Positions 41,871-50,020 of a stretch of DNA of 64,000 nucleotides are shown here, in pieces. The notes under the pieces are model-generated. The model did not search any database, was not told the DNA's origin, and saw only the letters and a program-made list of their open reading frames with translations. Every line of letters begins with the position of its first letter. Position 1 is the stretch's first letter. Source of the DNA: Methylophilus sp. 14 (GTDB taxonomy: Bacteria; Pseudomonadota; Gammaproteobacteria; Burkholderiales; Methylophilaceae); contig NZ_JADKYS010000006.1 of the NCBI RefSeq assembly GCF_015354345.1, positions 62,001 through 126,000 on the forward strand. Reading direction: 5' to 3'. Made by a program: the position numbers and the translations under genes.

Positions 41871-42704
41871 ATGGCATCACAAAAAAAGAAACATTTACTT
41901 CCCGGCTTCGGGCTGTCATTGGGGGTCACGCTGGTTTATTTAAGCCTGATTGTCCTTATCCCACTCGCCGCTGTCTTTTTACGTACGACTGAACTCAGTT
42001 GGCATGAATTTTGGGCCGTGGTGACGACGCCACGCGTGGTGGCGACTTATAAACTCACCTTTGGTGCTTCACTGCTGGCCGCAGTGATTAACCTGGTCTT
42101 TGGCTTGCTGACCGCCTGGGTGCTGGTGCGCTACCAGTTTGTTGGTAAAAAAATTCTCGATGCCTTGGTCGATTTACCCTTTGCATTGCCAACCGCCGTA
42201 GCGGGTATTGCGCTGACCGCAATTTATGCACCGAATGGCTGGTTAGGACAATGGTTGGAACCCCACGGCATTAAAGTCGCCTTTACGCCGCTGGGCGTGG
42301 TAGTCGCGCTGACGTTTATCGGCTTGCCATTTGTGGTACGCACAGTGCAGCCGGTGCTGGAAGACTTTAGTGCAGAAGCCGAGGAAGCCGCTGCCAGCCT
42401 GGGTGCCAACCGTTGGCAAACATTTTACAAGATTATTTTGCCAGCCATTTGGCCTGCCTTGCTCACTGGTTTTTCGCTGGCCTTTGCCCGCGCCGTGGGT
42501 GAGTATGGCTCGGTGATTTTTATTGCGGGCAATATGCCGATGATTTCCGAGATCACACCGCTGATGATTATTACCAAGCTTGAACAATACGACTATGCCG
42601 GGGCAACCGCGATTGCCGTGGTGATGCTGGTGATTTCGTTTGTCTTGTTGTTGCTGATTAACTTATTGCAGTGGTGGAGCAATCACCGCCATGGCAATAA
42701 ATAA
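41871..42704 (+). CDS. cysT: Sulfate ABC permease CysT
   Basis: A 277-residue inner-membrane permease with six helices and the EAA cytoplasmic loop (EAEEAAASLGANRWQTFYKIILPAIWPALLTG) that docks to CysA. The family signatures LPFALPTAVAGIALTAIY and RAVGEYGSVIFIAGN are present. With CysW and CysA it imports sulfate or thiosulfate delivered by Sbp. It is the first of three consecutive genes and follows a region with nested palindromes. Confidence 0.96.
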   Translation: MASQKKKHLLPGFGLSLGVTLVYLSLIVLIPLAAVFLRTTELSWHEFWAVVTTPRVVATYKLTFGASLLAAVINLVFGLLTAWVLVRYQFVGKKILDALVDLPFALPTAVAGIALTAIYAPNGWLGQWLEPHGIKVAFTPLGVVVALTFIGLPFVVRTVQPVLEDFSAEAEEAAASLGANRWQTFYKIILPAIWPALLTGFSLAFARAVGEYGSVIFIAGNMPMISEITPLMIITKLEQYDYAGATAIAVVMLVISFVLLLLINLLQWWSNHRHGNK

Positions 42705-42778
42705 ATTGGCTGCGCGGGCAAATCACGGCGTTGGTGCTTTATTCCCGCTGGTTTAATCTTTATTAAATAATAGAAACT

Positions 42779-43669
42779 ATGCATACCACACAATTTCAAC
42801 AATATCAGGGCAAGGTCGCTTACAAGCGCGCGACCTCTGAACCGACCTGGGTGCGCTGGGGGCTGATTGGCCTGGCACTGGCTTTTTTGGGGTTGTTTTT
42901 ATTAATCCCGTTGGCGGCGGTGTTTGCTGAGGCTTTGCGCAAAGGCTGGGGCGTTTACCTGGCGGCGATTACCGAAGCAGATGCACTGTCAGCGATGAAG
43001 CTGACACTGATTGCTTCTTTGATTTCGGTGCCACTAAACCTGGTGTTTGGCGTGGTAGCGGCCTGGGCCATTACCAAATTCGACTTTAAAGGCAAAAGCT
43101 TTCTGATCACCTTGATTGATTTGCCGTTTGCTGTGTCACCGGTGATTGCAGGTTTAATTTTTGTGCTGATTTTTGGCCTGCAAGGCTGGTTTGGCGAGTG
43201 GTTGATTGATCATGATCTCAAAGTCGTATTCGCAGTGCCTGGTATTGTGCTGGCGACCATTTTTGTGACCTTTCCGTTTGTGGCCCGCGAGTTGATTCCG
43301 CTCATGCAGGCACAGGGCAAAGAAGAGGAGGAGGCGGCATTGGTATTAGGCGCTTCTGGCTGGAAAATGCTCTGGCACGTGACCTTGCCTAATGTGAAGT
43401 GGGGCCTGATTTATGGTGTGATTTTGACCAATGCGCGTGCCATGGGCGAGTTTGGTGCGGTGTCTGTGGTGTCCGGCCATATCCGCGGGCTGACCAATAC
43501 CATGCCGCTGCACGTCGAAATTTTGTATAACGAATATAACTATGCTGCCGCGTTTGCTGTTGCTTCATTGCTGACGCTGCTGGCACTGGTAACCCTGGTC
43601 TTAAAAACATATGTCGAATGGCAGGCTTCGCGTGATGCCGCCAATATTGAAAAGGAAGTGACGGCTTAA
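42779..43669 (+). CDS. cysW: Sulfate ABC permease CysW
   Basis: The 296-residue second permease subunit has six helices and the EAA loop ([32 protein letters not shown]). [19 protein letters not shown] and [19 protein letters not shown] are CysW-specific. It has a cytoplasmic N-terminal extension of about 25 residues. The stop is separated from the cysA ATG by one base, so translation is probably coupled. The 74-base gap before it, after cysT, carries no terminator. Confidence 0.96.
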   Translation: MHTTQFQQYQGKVAYKRATSEPTWVRWGLIGLALAFLGLFLLIPLAAVFAEALRKGWGVYLAAITEADALSAMKLTLIASLISVPLNLVFGVVAAWAITKFDFKGKSFLITLIDLPFAVSPVIAGLIFVLIFGLQGWFGEWLIDHDLKVVFAVPGIVLATIFVTFPFVARELIPLMQAQGKEEEEAALVLGASGWKMLWHVTLPNVKWGLIYGVILTNARAMGEFGAVSVVSGHIRGLTNTMPLHVEILYNEYNYAAAFAVASLLTLLALVTLVLKTYVEWQASRDAANIEKEVTA

Positions 43670-43670
43670 C

Positions 43671-44648
43671 ATGAGTATTACCATTCAACAGATTAACAAA
43701 GGCTTTGGCCAATTTAGCGCGTTGCGTGATATCAACCTGCAAGTGCCGTCTGGCGAGTTGGTGGCCTTGCTGGGGCCGTCAGGTTGCGGAAAAACCACCT
43801 TGTTGCGCATCATCGCCGGGCTAGAATCACCGGATAGCGGCCAAGTGTTGTTTGATGGCGTAGACACCACGCACCGCGATGTGCGTGAGCGCCAGGTGGG
43901 TTTTGTGTTTCAGCACTATGCGCTGTTCCGCCATATGACCGTGTTTGAAAACGTGGCGTTTGGCCTGCGCGTGCGTCCAAAAGAAACCCGTCCGTCAGAT
44001 GCTGAGATTAAAAAACGCGTGCATGATTTGCTCAAACTGGTGCAGTTAGACTGGCTGGCAGACCGTTATCCACCGCAATTGTCTGGTGGCCAGCGTCAGC
44101 GTATCGCCCTGGCGCGTGCCTTGGCGGTAGAGCCTAAAGTGTTGTTGCTAGATGAGCCATTTGGCGCGCTGGATGCCAAAGTGCGTAAAGACCTGCGCCG
44201 CTGGCTGCGTCGCTTGCATGACGAGTTACATGTGACCAGCGTGTTTGTCACGCATGACCAGGAAGAAGCGTTAGAAGTGGCTGACACTATTGTGGTGATG
44301 AATCATGGCCAGGTAGAGCAGGTGGGTTCACCACAGGCGGTGTACGATCAGCCCGCCACACCGTTTGTGTATGAGTTTTTGGGCAATGTGAATGCGTTTG
44401 AAACGCCGCAGGGTAAAGGTTTTGTGCGCCCCTATGAAATCGCCGTGAGCCGTGAGGCTGAAGCCAATAGCATCGCGGGTGCGCTAACCTATGTGCATTC
44501 TGTCGGCTCGCTGGTGCGTCTGGAAATCAAGCGTACAGACAATGCGCAATATGTGGACGTGGAACTTGGGCGTGACCAGTTTAACCAGTTGAATTTTCAG
44601 CAAGGTGAAACCGTCTATTTGAAGCCAACGCAGTTACGCGTGTTTTAA
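43671..44648 (+). CDS. cysA: Sulfate ABC transporter ATPase CysA
   Basis: The 325-residue ATPase drives sulfate import through CysTW. Walker A is GPSGCGKTT, the Q-loop FQHYALF, the signature [15 protein letters not shown], Walker [12 protein letters not shown] and the switch His is in VTHDQEEA. The C-terminal TOBE-like domain (about 240-325) is shorter than in some CysA proteins. It is the last gene of cysTWA, closed by an intrinsic terminator. Confidence 0.97.
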   Translation: MSITIQQINKGFGQFSALRDINLQVPSGELVALLGPSGCGKTTLLRIIAGLESPDSGQVLFDGVDTTHRDVRERQVGFVFQHYALFRHMTVFENVAFGLRVRPKETRPSDAEIKKRVHDLLKLVQLDWLADRYPPQLSGGQRQRIALARALAVEPKVLLLDEPFGALDAKVRKDLRRWLRRLHDELHVTSVFVTHDQEEALEVADTIVVMNHGQVEQVGSPQAVYDQPATPFVYEFLGNVNAFETPQGKGFVRPYEIAVSREAEANSIAGALTYVHSVGSLVRLEIKRTDNAQYVDVELGRDQFNQLNFQQGETVYLKPTQLRVF

Positions 44649-44675
44649 ACAAGCGCTACGTTTAGTCATCTTAGC

Positions 44676-44707
44676 CAGGCGAGCAATCATGCTCGCCTGT
44701 TTTTTTT
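44676..44707 (+). terminator. Intrinsic terminator of cysTWA
   Basis: CAGGCGAGC/GCTCGCCTG stem with loop AATCAT, followed by T8. Confidence 0.95.
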
Positions 44708-44765
44708 GCCCGCTTGGCGTGAGATGCGCTCAACATTTCAATGACGGCTAATCGCTATCTTTTTG

Positions 44766-44849
44766 TTATCAACTATTAAATTAAATCAATGTTTAATGAC
44801 GTAAACAGAATAACGTTATCATGTCTTGTCACTCCCTGATAGTTGATAA
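44766..44849. promoter_or_regulatory. Long-range 11-bp inverted repeat before the globin-coupled cyclase gene
   Basis: TTATCAACTAT (44766-44776) and ATAGTTGATAA (44839-44849) are exact complements 62 bases apart. The left arm begins the 14-mer CAACTATTAAATTA that also occurs at 30585-30598 before the first EAL gene, where TGATAGTT again follows about 50 bases later. It is a candidate operator pair shared by the two c-di-GMP genes. Confidence 0.4.
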
Positions 44850-44896
44850 TATTGTGTCGGCTATAGAGTGCACATGATTAAACAATGGCATAAGTG

Positions 44897-46306
44897 ATGA
44901 CGTACGACGACCCCACCCCTGATTCTGGCAATGATCCAGAGTATTCTGCAATGCTTGTTGCCGCTGAGTGGAAAGCCATCATGGCAGATACTCCACCTGT
45001 GCTGATTGAGCAAGTCTATGGCTTGATCAGTGACAATATGCAGGAGTTGCTCACCGCGTATCAGCATTACCTGGGCACAGACCCGGTATTAAGCAAGCTG
45101 CTTCATACTGATGAGATGCGTACGAAATGGACAGCGGTATTTGCAGAATGGGTCTATCAGCTGTTTAGCATGCAGTTTGCCGATGTAAACCACTTTGTGC
45201 ATGAGCAGCATGCGCTAGGCATGAAACTGTCCCGGGTAGGCTACCCGGCACATTCTGTGTCAAAAAGCCTGCGTATGATTAATGCCTATATTTTGCGGCA
45301 TATTCTCATGCAAGCGTGGACAGACCAGGAAAAAATGCAGTCAGTCATGTATGTTAACCAACTGATTGGTCTTTCGTATGAAATTCGTAATCATGGTTAT
45401 ATGCAGTCTATTTCTGACCAAACCCGATTGGATGAGTCGTATCGGCTGGCTGTCATCGGCAGTAATATCGCCATGGAAAGGGAGCGGCAACGCGCGTTTC
45501 TCACCGAGTGGGAACGCAATATCCTGGCCTGGTTTTATAGCCCGTCTGATATCGGCCTGCCAAGGTTGGCTAAGTCTGAGTTTGGTATGTGGTTTTTACA
45601 TAAAGCCAGCCTGATGTTCGAGCGCACGCCAAAATTGCAGAATATTGCCGAATGCATTGCCAAAATTGACCAACAGATATTGCCCAAGCTGGAAACCACG
45701 CAATATGACGACCGCGCAGCGATAGGCAGCCAGTTCCAGTTGATTCAGCAAGACCTGGTCAAAATCAAGTTTGTGATTAATGAGATTTTTGACTCACACA
45801 TTGAGCTGGATAACGCACGCGACAGCCTGACCCGTTTATTAAACCGCCGCTTTATTCATACCGTGCTCTCACGTGAAATTGCCTTGCAAAAACGCGAGGG
45901 CGCGGTAGGCTTTGCTATCCTGATTCTCGACCTGGACCATTTCAAAACCGTCAACGACACTCATGGTCATGCTGCTGGCGATATAGCCTTGCAGAAAGTG
46001 GCGGCTTTAATGACTGAGTCAGTGCGCCCGTCAGACTTTGTGTTCAGGTATGGCGGTGAAGAAATGCTGCTCATTCTGGTTGAAGCGGATGCGAGCATAG
46101 CCATGCATGTGGCAGAAAATATCCGCAACAAGGTCGCACAAGCGCGTATACAGGCGCCGAGTGGTGAACATATTGCACTCACCGTGAGTATTGGCGGCGC
46201 GCTGGCAAAGGGCAAAATTGATTATGAGTCTGTGATCGCAGAAGCCGATAAAGCGCTCTACCAGGCTAAACATGCAGGCCGTAACCGCGTGGTGATGAGC
46301 GCGTAA
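44897..46306 (+). CDS. Globin-coupled heme sensor diguanylate cyclase, DosC-like
   Basis: The protein of 469 residues has the DosC (YddV) architecture. A protoglobin-like sensor (about 20-165) has the probable proximal heme His105 in EQHALGMKLSRVGYP; a middle domain (about 190-300) has KSEFGMWFLHKA; a GGDEF domain follows (about 305-469). The active site reads GGEEM (386-390), a variant of GGEEF, with an RxxD inhibitory site (RPSD, 377-380) five residues before it. It should make c-di-GMP in response to oxygen or a similar ligand. ATG 44897 or the preceding GTG is the start. It lies just after cysTWA. Confidence 0.9.
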   Translation: MTYDDPTPDSGNDPEYSAMLVAAEWKAIMADTPPVLIEQVYGLISDNMQELLTAYQHYLGTDPVLSKLLHTDEMRTKWTAVFAEWVYQLFSMQFADVNHFVHEQHALGMKLSRVGYPAHSVSKSLRMINAYILRHILMQAWTDQEKMQSVMYVNQLIGLSYEIRNHGYMQSISDQTRLDESYRLAVIGSNIAMERERQRAFLTEWERNILAWFYSPSDIGLPRLAKSEFGMWFLHKASLMFERTPKLQNIAECIAKIDQQILPKLETTQYDDRAAIGSQFQLIQQDLVKIKFVINEIFDSHIELDNARDSLTRLLNRRFIHTVLSREIALQKREGAVGFAILILDLDHFKTVNDTHGHAAGDIALQKVAALMTESVRPSDFVFRYGGEEMLLILVEADASIAMHVAENIRNKVAQARIQAPSGEHIALTVSIGGALAKGKIDYESVIAEADKALYQAKHAGRNRVVMSA

Positions 46307-46675
46307 TTATTTTTCGCGCACAATATTGCCCGAAATTACATAGCGTTCTTTGCCATCAATAATGGTGGAATAAACCTTCATGGTGTTCAGGTTGATGACC
46401 TGGGTGACATTGATGCCGGTTTTCTCTACCCAGCTTGCAAAATATACCTTGTCAGCGACCGTGAAACGTTCTGGAGTTTCGATGCCATGTGCGCCTTTTT
46501 CATCGCCTTGAATACACTGCCAAGCCATAGACTTGGCGTCTTTAACGGTGACCCGGTACACACTGCCACCGTCATATTGAAACAGAAACTGGCCCAGGTA
46601 AGCTTCGCCTGCCTGGGCGGCACAGACTAGGCCTGAGAACAGCAGGGCGGTGATGCGTAAGGGCAAGGATTTCAT
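46307..46675 (-). CDS. Secreted MoaF-like (calycin) small protein
   Basis: The protein of about 122 residues has a signal peptide (1-22) and a beta-barrel pattern (FQYDGGSVYRVTVKDAKSMAWQC, YFASWVEKTGINVTQVINLNTMKVYSTII) like MoaF/phenolic-acid-decarboxylase-type calycins. No ligand is known. The start at 46675 begins the signal peptide; a longer frame from 46732 is rejected. Its 3' end directly abuts the convergent cyclase gene, with the two stop codons adjacent. Confidence 0.75.
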   Translation of the reverse strand: MKSLPLRITALLFSGLVCAAQAGEAYLGQFLFQYDGGSVYRVTVKDAKSMAWQCIQGDEKGAHGIETPERFTVADKVYFASWVEKTGINVTQVINLNTMKVYSTIIDGKERYVISGNIVREK

Positions 46676-46850
46676 CTGTATGTTCCTATCAAGGCTAAAC
46701 GTGATGGCTTTAGACGCGGCAGTTGCGGCCATTTAGCGCTGATAGCGAAGTCGCTGCTGCGGCGTCATTGGCTTAAATGACTCGCTACTTTAGCGATGAA
46801 TGCAGGCCAGCACAAGCGGCCTGCATTCCAACACACATGCCAGCGATGAG

Positions 46851-48122
46851 TTAGACCTTGGCCAGCGCCTGTTCCAGATCCGCAATCAGGTCATCAATGT
46901 GCTCTATGCCGACAGACAGCCGCACCATGTCCTCGCTCACCCCCGCACGCGCTAGTTCTTCGGCGTTGAGTTGCCTATGCGTGGTGGTGGCAGGGTGGCA
47001 GGCCAGGCTTTTGGCATCCCCAATATTCACCAGCCGCGTGAATAGCTGCAATGCATCAATAAAGCGTGTGCCGCCTTGCAGACCATCCTGCACGCCAAAA
47101 GACAAGATGCCTGAGGCTTGGCCTTTAAGGTATTTTTTCACCAGGGCATGATCAGGGTGATCTGATAGCCCGGCATATTTCACCCATTTGACTTTGGGGT
47201 GTTGTGCCAGGTAATTGGCCACCGCCAGCGCATTGGCACTATGCCGTTCGATACGCAACGCCAGTGTTTCCAGCCCTTGCAGTATCAAAAAGCTGTTAAA
47301 CGGACTGAGAGCGGCGCCCGTGTTACGCAACGGCACCACACGGGCACGTGCAATATAAGCTGCAGCGCCCAGCGCTTCTACATAATTCACGCCGTGATAA
47401 CTGGGGTCTGGGGTATTGAGGCTAGGGAACCTGGTCGCATGTTCGCCCCATGGGAATTTTCCGCTATCGACGATGATGCCGCCAATGGAGTTGCCATGGC
47501 CACCGATGTATTTGGTGAGCGAGTGCACCACAATATCCACACCATGCTCAAATGGCTTGGCCAGAATGGGCGTGGCGACCGTGTTGTCTACAATCACCGG
47601 CACGCCATGTTTGTGCGCAGCGGCGCTGATGGCGGCCAGGTCCACCACATTGCCCAGCGGGTTGCCTATGGTTTCAGCAAATACTAGTTTGGTGCGGCTA
47701 TCGATAAGCTTTTCCAGCGAGGCCGGGTCGCGATAATCAAAAAACCTGACTTCTATGCCTTGCTTGGGCAAGGTGTGGGCAAATAAATTATAGGTACCGC
47801 CATATAGCGTCGAAACCGACACAATATTGTCGCCTGCTTCGGCAATGGTTTGAATGGCATAGGTAATCGCCGCCATGCCAGAGGCGAGTGCCAGTGCGCC
47901 AATACCTCCCTCGAGCTGTGCCAGTCGCTCCTCCAGCACAGCGGTGGTCGGGTTCATGATGCGGGTATAAATGTTGCCCTGTACCTTGAGGTCAAACAGG
48001 TCCGCGCCATGCTGGGTGTTATCAAAAGCGTAGGAGGTGGTCTGATACACTGGTACCGCGACCGCTTTGGTGGTTGGGTCTGGACTATAACCGCCGTGTA
48101 TGGATATCGTTTCTTGCTTCAT
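46851..48122 (-). CDS. metY: O-acetylhomoserine sulfhydrylase MetY
   Basis: A 423-residue PLP enzyme of the Cys/Met metabolism family that makes homocysteine from O-acetylhomoserine and sulfide; some members also use O-acetylserine. The PLP lysine is Lys204 in HSLTKYIGGHG. Other signatures are the start SIHGGYSPDPTTKAVAVPVYQTTSYAF and the SVSTLYGGTYNLFAHTLP segment. The length is typical. It stands alone with its own upstream inverted repeat and belongs functionally to the neighbouring sulfur genes. Confidence 0.95.
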   Translation of the reverse strand: MKQETISIHGGYSPDPTTKAVAVPVYQTTSYAFDNTQHGADLFDLKVQGNIYTRIMNPTTAVLEERLAQLEGGIGALALASGMAAITYAIQTIAEAGDNIVSVSTLYGGTYNLFAHTLPKQGIEVRFFDYRDPASLEKLIDSRTKLVFAETIGNPLGNVVDLAAISAAAHKHGVPVIVDNTVATPILAKPFEHGVDIVVHSLTKYIGGHGNSIGGIIVDSGKFPWGEHATRFPSLNTPDPSYHGVNYVEALGAAAYIARARVVPLRNTGAALSPFNSFLILQGLETLALRIERHSANALAVANYLAQHPKVKWVKYAGLSDHPDHALVKKYLKGQASGILSFGVQDGLQGGTRFIDALQLFTRLVNIGDAKSLACHPATTTHRQLNAEELARAGVSEDMVRLSVGIEHIDDLIADLEQALAKV

Positions 48123-48183
48123 CGCGTCTCTCCTTGTGATTTTATTATGACGAACAAGAAGTATAGCCCTGCCATGGTGGCCG

Positions 48184-48214
48184 GGTTATAACATTTACAT
48201 GGTAGCTTATAACC
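48184..48214. promoter_or_regulatory. Inverted repeat upstream of metY
   Basis: GGTTATAA (48184-48191) and TTATAACC (48207-48214) are exact complements 15 bases apart, 60-90 bases before the metY start. On the minus strand the proximal arm overlaps the position of a -35 box for a TATACT -10 element, the usual place for a LysR-type activator such as CysB or MetR; the regulator is a guess. Confidence 0.5.
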
Positions 48215-48238
48215 AGTATTTATGAGGCTGGCAGCGTG

Positions 48239-48841
48239 TTATCCCAGGTCGGGGATTACGTGTCCCAGTTTACTGGACTTGGTTTGCAGATATTTCAGGT
48301 TGTCTGCAGTGGGTGTGGTGAGCAGTGGCACTTGCTGGTGAATACTGATGCCCAAAGATTGCAGGGCAGTACGTTTTTCCTGGTTGTTGGATAACAAACG
48401 GATACGGTTGATTTCAAAATAAGCCAGCATGTCTGCCGCGGCTTCATACGTGCGTGCGTCTATCGGCAAGCCAAGCGCTACGTTGGCCTCGACGGTATCC
48501 ATGCCTTGGTCTTGCAAGGCATAAGCACGCATTTTGTTGGTGAGGCCGATGCCGCGGCCTTCATGGTTTTTTAAATACAGGATCAAGCCCTGGCCGCTTT
48601 GCTGAATCAGGCGTTGCGCGTGATGTAGTTGTTCGCCGCAATCGCAGCGCGTAGAGCCAAATACATCCCCCGTTAAACATTCAGAATGCACCCGCACCAG
48701 TGGCTCGTTAGCGCGCTGTAGTTCGCCGCAGGCCAGGGCAATATGCTCCACGCCGTTACGGCTATCCGTAAATACATGGATATCAAACGCACCAAACTGG
48801 GTAGGTAATCTGGCTGTGGAGGTATGGGATAAAAAAAGCAT
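48239..48841 (-). CDS. ribA: GTP cyclohydrolase II
   Basis: The 200-residue enzyme catalyses the first step of riboflavin synthesis, opening GTP to a diaminopyrimidine with release of formate and pyrophosphate. Zinc ligands are Cys55, Cys66 and Cys68 (HSECLTGDVFGSTRCDCGEQL). The NHEGRGIGLTNKMRAYALQD and NNQEKRTAL segments are typical of RibA. It is a stand-alone RibA without the RibB domain. The stop is 116 bases before the metY start on the same strand. Confidence 0.96.
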   Translation of the reverse strand: MLFLSHTSTARLPTQFGAFDIHVFTDSRNGVEHIALACGELQRANEPLVRVHSECLTGDVFGSTRCDCGEQLHHAQRLIQQSGQGLILYLKNHEGRGIGLTNKMRAYALQDQGMDTVEANVALGLPIDARTYEAAADMLAYFEINRIRLLSNNQEKRTALQSLGISIHQQVPLLTTPTADNLKYLQTKSSKLGHVIPDLG

Positions 48842-49011
48842 GTCTGGCGTTCGGTGTTAAAGGCTCAATCTCATATTGTAGCGGTTGAGCGTTTTTTAAA
48901 GTATCCCTGCACAATTAATCTTGACCGCTGGCTGCCTGGAATTCAGCTTGGTTTAAGATGAATACTGTTAAACTTTGGTCGATTTCAGTGGTTTTCAGGA
49001 GATGTGACGCT

Positions 49012-49338
49012 ATGTTTTGGACGCAACGCCGCACATGGATAGCGCTTTTTACGCTGCTTGCTGTATTGCTTGCGCTGGTTTACCTGCCACGTGCAGACTC
49101 AGGTGAGAGCGCCACCAGCGCTGGGCGCTTATCGGCGAAAGGCGACATTTTGAGTCTGGAAAAAATCTCACAAAAAGCCAGAAGCTATAAACCTGGCGAG
49201 ATTCTGGAGGTCGAACTTGAGAAAAAGCACGGCCGCTATATTTATGAGGTTGAGATACTGGATGCCGCCAGCCAGGTATGGGAGCTTAAACTGGACGCCA
49301 AGAGCGGGCAGTTACTGAAAATGGAGCAAGACGACTAA
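49012..49338 (+). CDS. Membrane-anchored PepSY-domain protein
   Basis: The protein of 108 residues has one N-terminal transmembrane helix (about 9-28) and a periplasmic PepSY domain (about 50-105, LSLEKISQKARSYKPGEILEVELEKKHGRYIYEVEILDAASQVWELKLDAKSGQLL). AGGAG lies about 10 bases before ATG 49012; a longer frame from 48958 is rejected. It directly precedes a response regulator (1 base apart) and kinase, and another PepSY gene flanks the far side. PepSY domains often modulate sensor kinases or proteases. Confidence 0.85.
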   Translation: MFWTQRRTWIALFTLLAVLLALVYLPRADSGESATSAGRLSAKGDILSLEKISQKARSYKPGEILEVELEKKHGRYIYEVEILDAASQVWELKLDAKSGQLLKMEQDD

Positions 49339-49339
49339 T

Positions 49340-50020
49340 ATGCGGTTGCTGCTGGTAGAAGATGACGTGGTGCTCGGCGCGCAGACGCAGCAGGCACTCA
49401 AGGCGGCAGGCTATGCCTGCGACTGGCTGCAAGAGGGCAGTGAGGCCAGCATACAAGGCACGCTTGAGCCCTATGACCTGGCGATTCTGGATTTGGGCTT
49501 GCCAGGCAAGCCTGGTTTGGATGTACTGGCCGACTGGCGTGCACAGTCTGGCAGTATGCCGGTGATCGTCTTAACCGCGCGCAGCAGCTGGCAAGAGAAG
49601 GTGGAGGCGTTTAATTTGGGCGCGGATGATTATGTGACCAAGCCTTTTCATCTGCCGGAGTTGCTGGCACGCATCAGTGCCGTGCACAAACGCAGCGTGG
49701 CGGTGGTGAATCACGCGCTGGTGCTGGCAGATTTACGCCTGGACGAGCAAACGCAAACCGTCTGGCAAGGCGACACTGCCCATGTGTTGACCGGCACCGA
49801 GTTCAGGTTGTTGCGCTACCTGATGTTACACCCGGGACGAATTTTTTCTAAAACCGAGCTCACAGAGCATGTCTACGCCTACGATGCAGACAAAGACAGC
49901 AATGTGATTGAAGTGTATATCAATCGCCTGCGGCAAAAAGTGGGTGCCAACCGCATCCATACCAAGCGTGGCCAGGGCTATGTGTTTACAGGTGGCCAGG
50001 TGTCAGGTGTGGGCGCATGA
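49340..50020 (+). CDS. OmpR-family response regulator
   Basis: A 226-residue regulator with a receiver domain (Asp51 in LAILDLGLPG; KPF switch region) and a winged-helix DNA-binding domain (about 128-220, SNVIEVYINRLRQKVG...IHTKRGQGYVF). It is closest to the QseB/PmrA/PhoP group. The start is one base after the PepSY stop, and its own stop overlaps the kinase start (ATGA). The target is unknown; the flanking divergent or convergent PepSY genes are the obvious candidates. Confidence 0.93.
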   Translation: MRLLLVEDDVVLGAQTQQALKAAGYACDWLQEGSEASIQGTLEPYDLAILDLGLPGKPGLDVLADWRAQSGSMPVIVLTARSSWQEKVEAFNLGADDYVTKPFHLPELLARISAVHKRSVAVVNHALVLADLRLDEQTQTVWQGDTAHVLTGTEFRLLRYLMLHPGRIFSKTELTEHVYAYDADKDSNVIEVYINRLRQKVGANRIHTKRGQGYVFTGGQVSGVGA

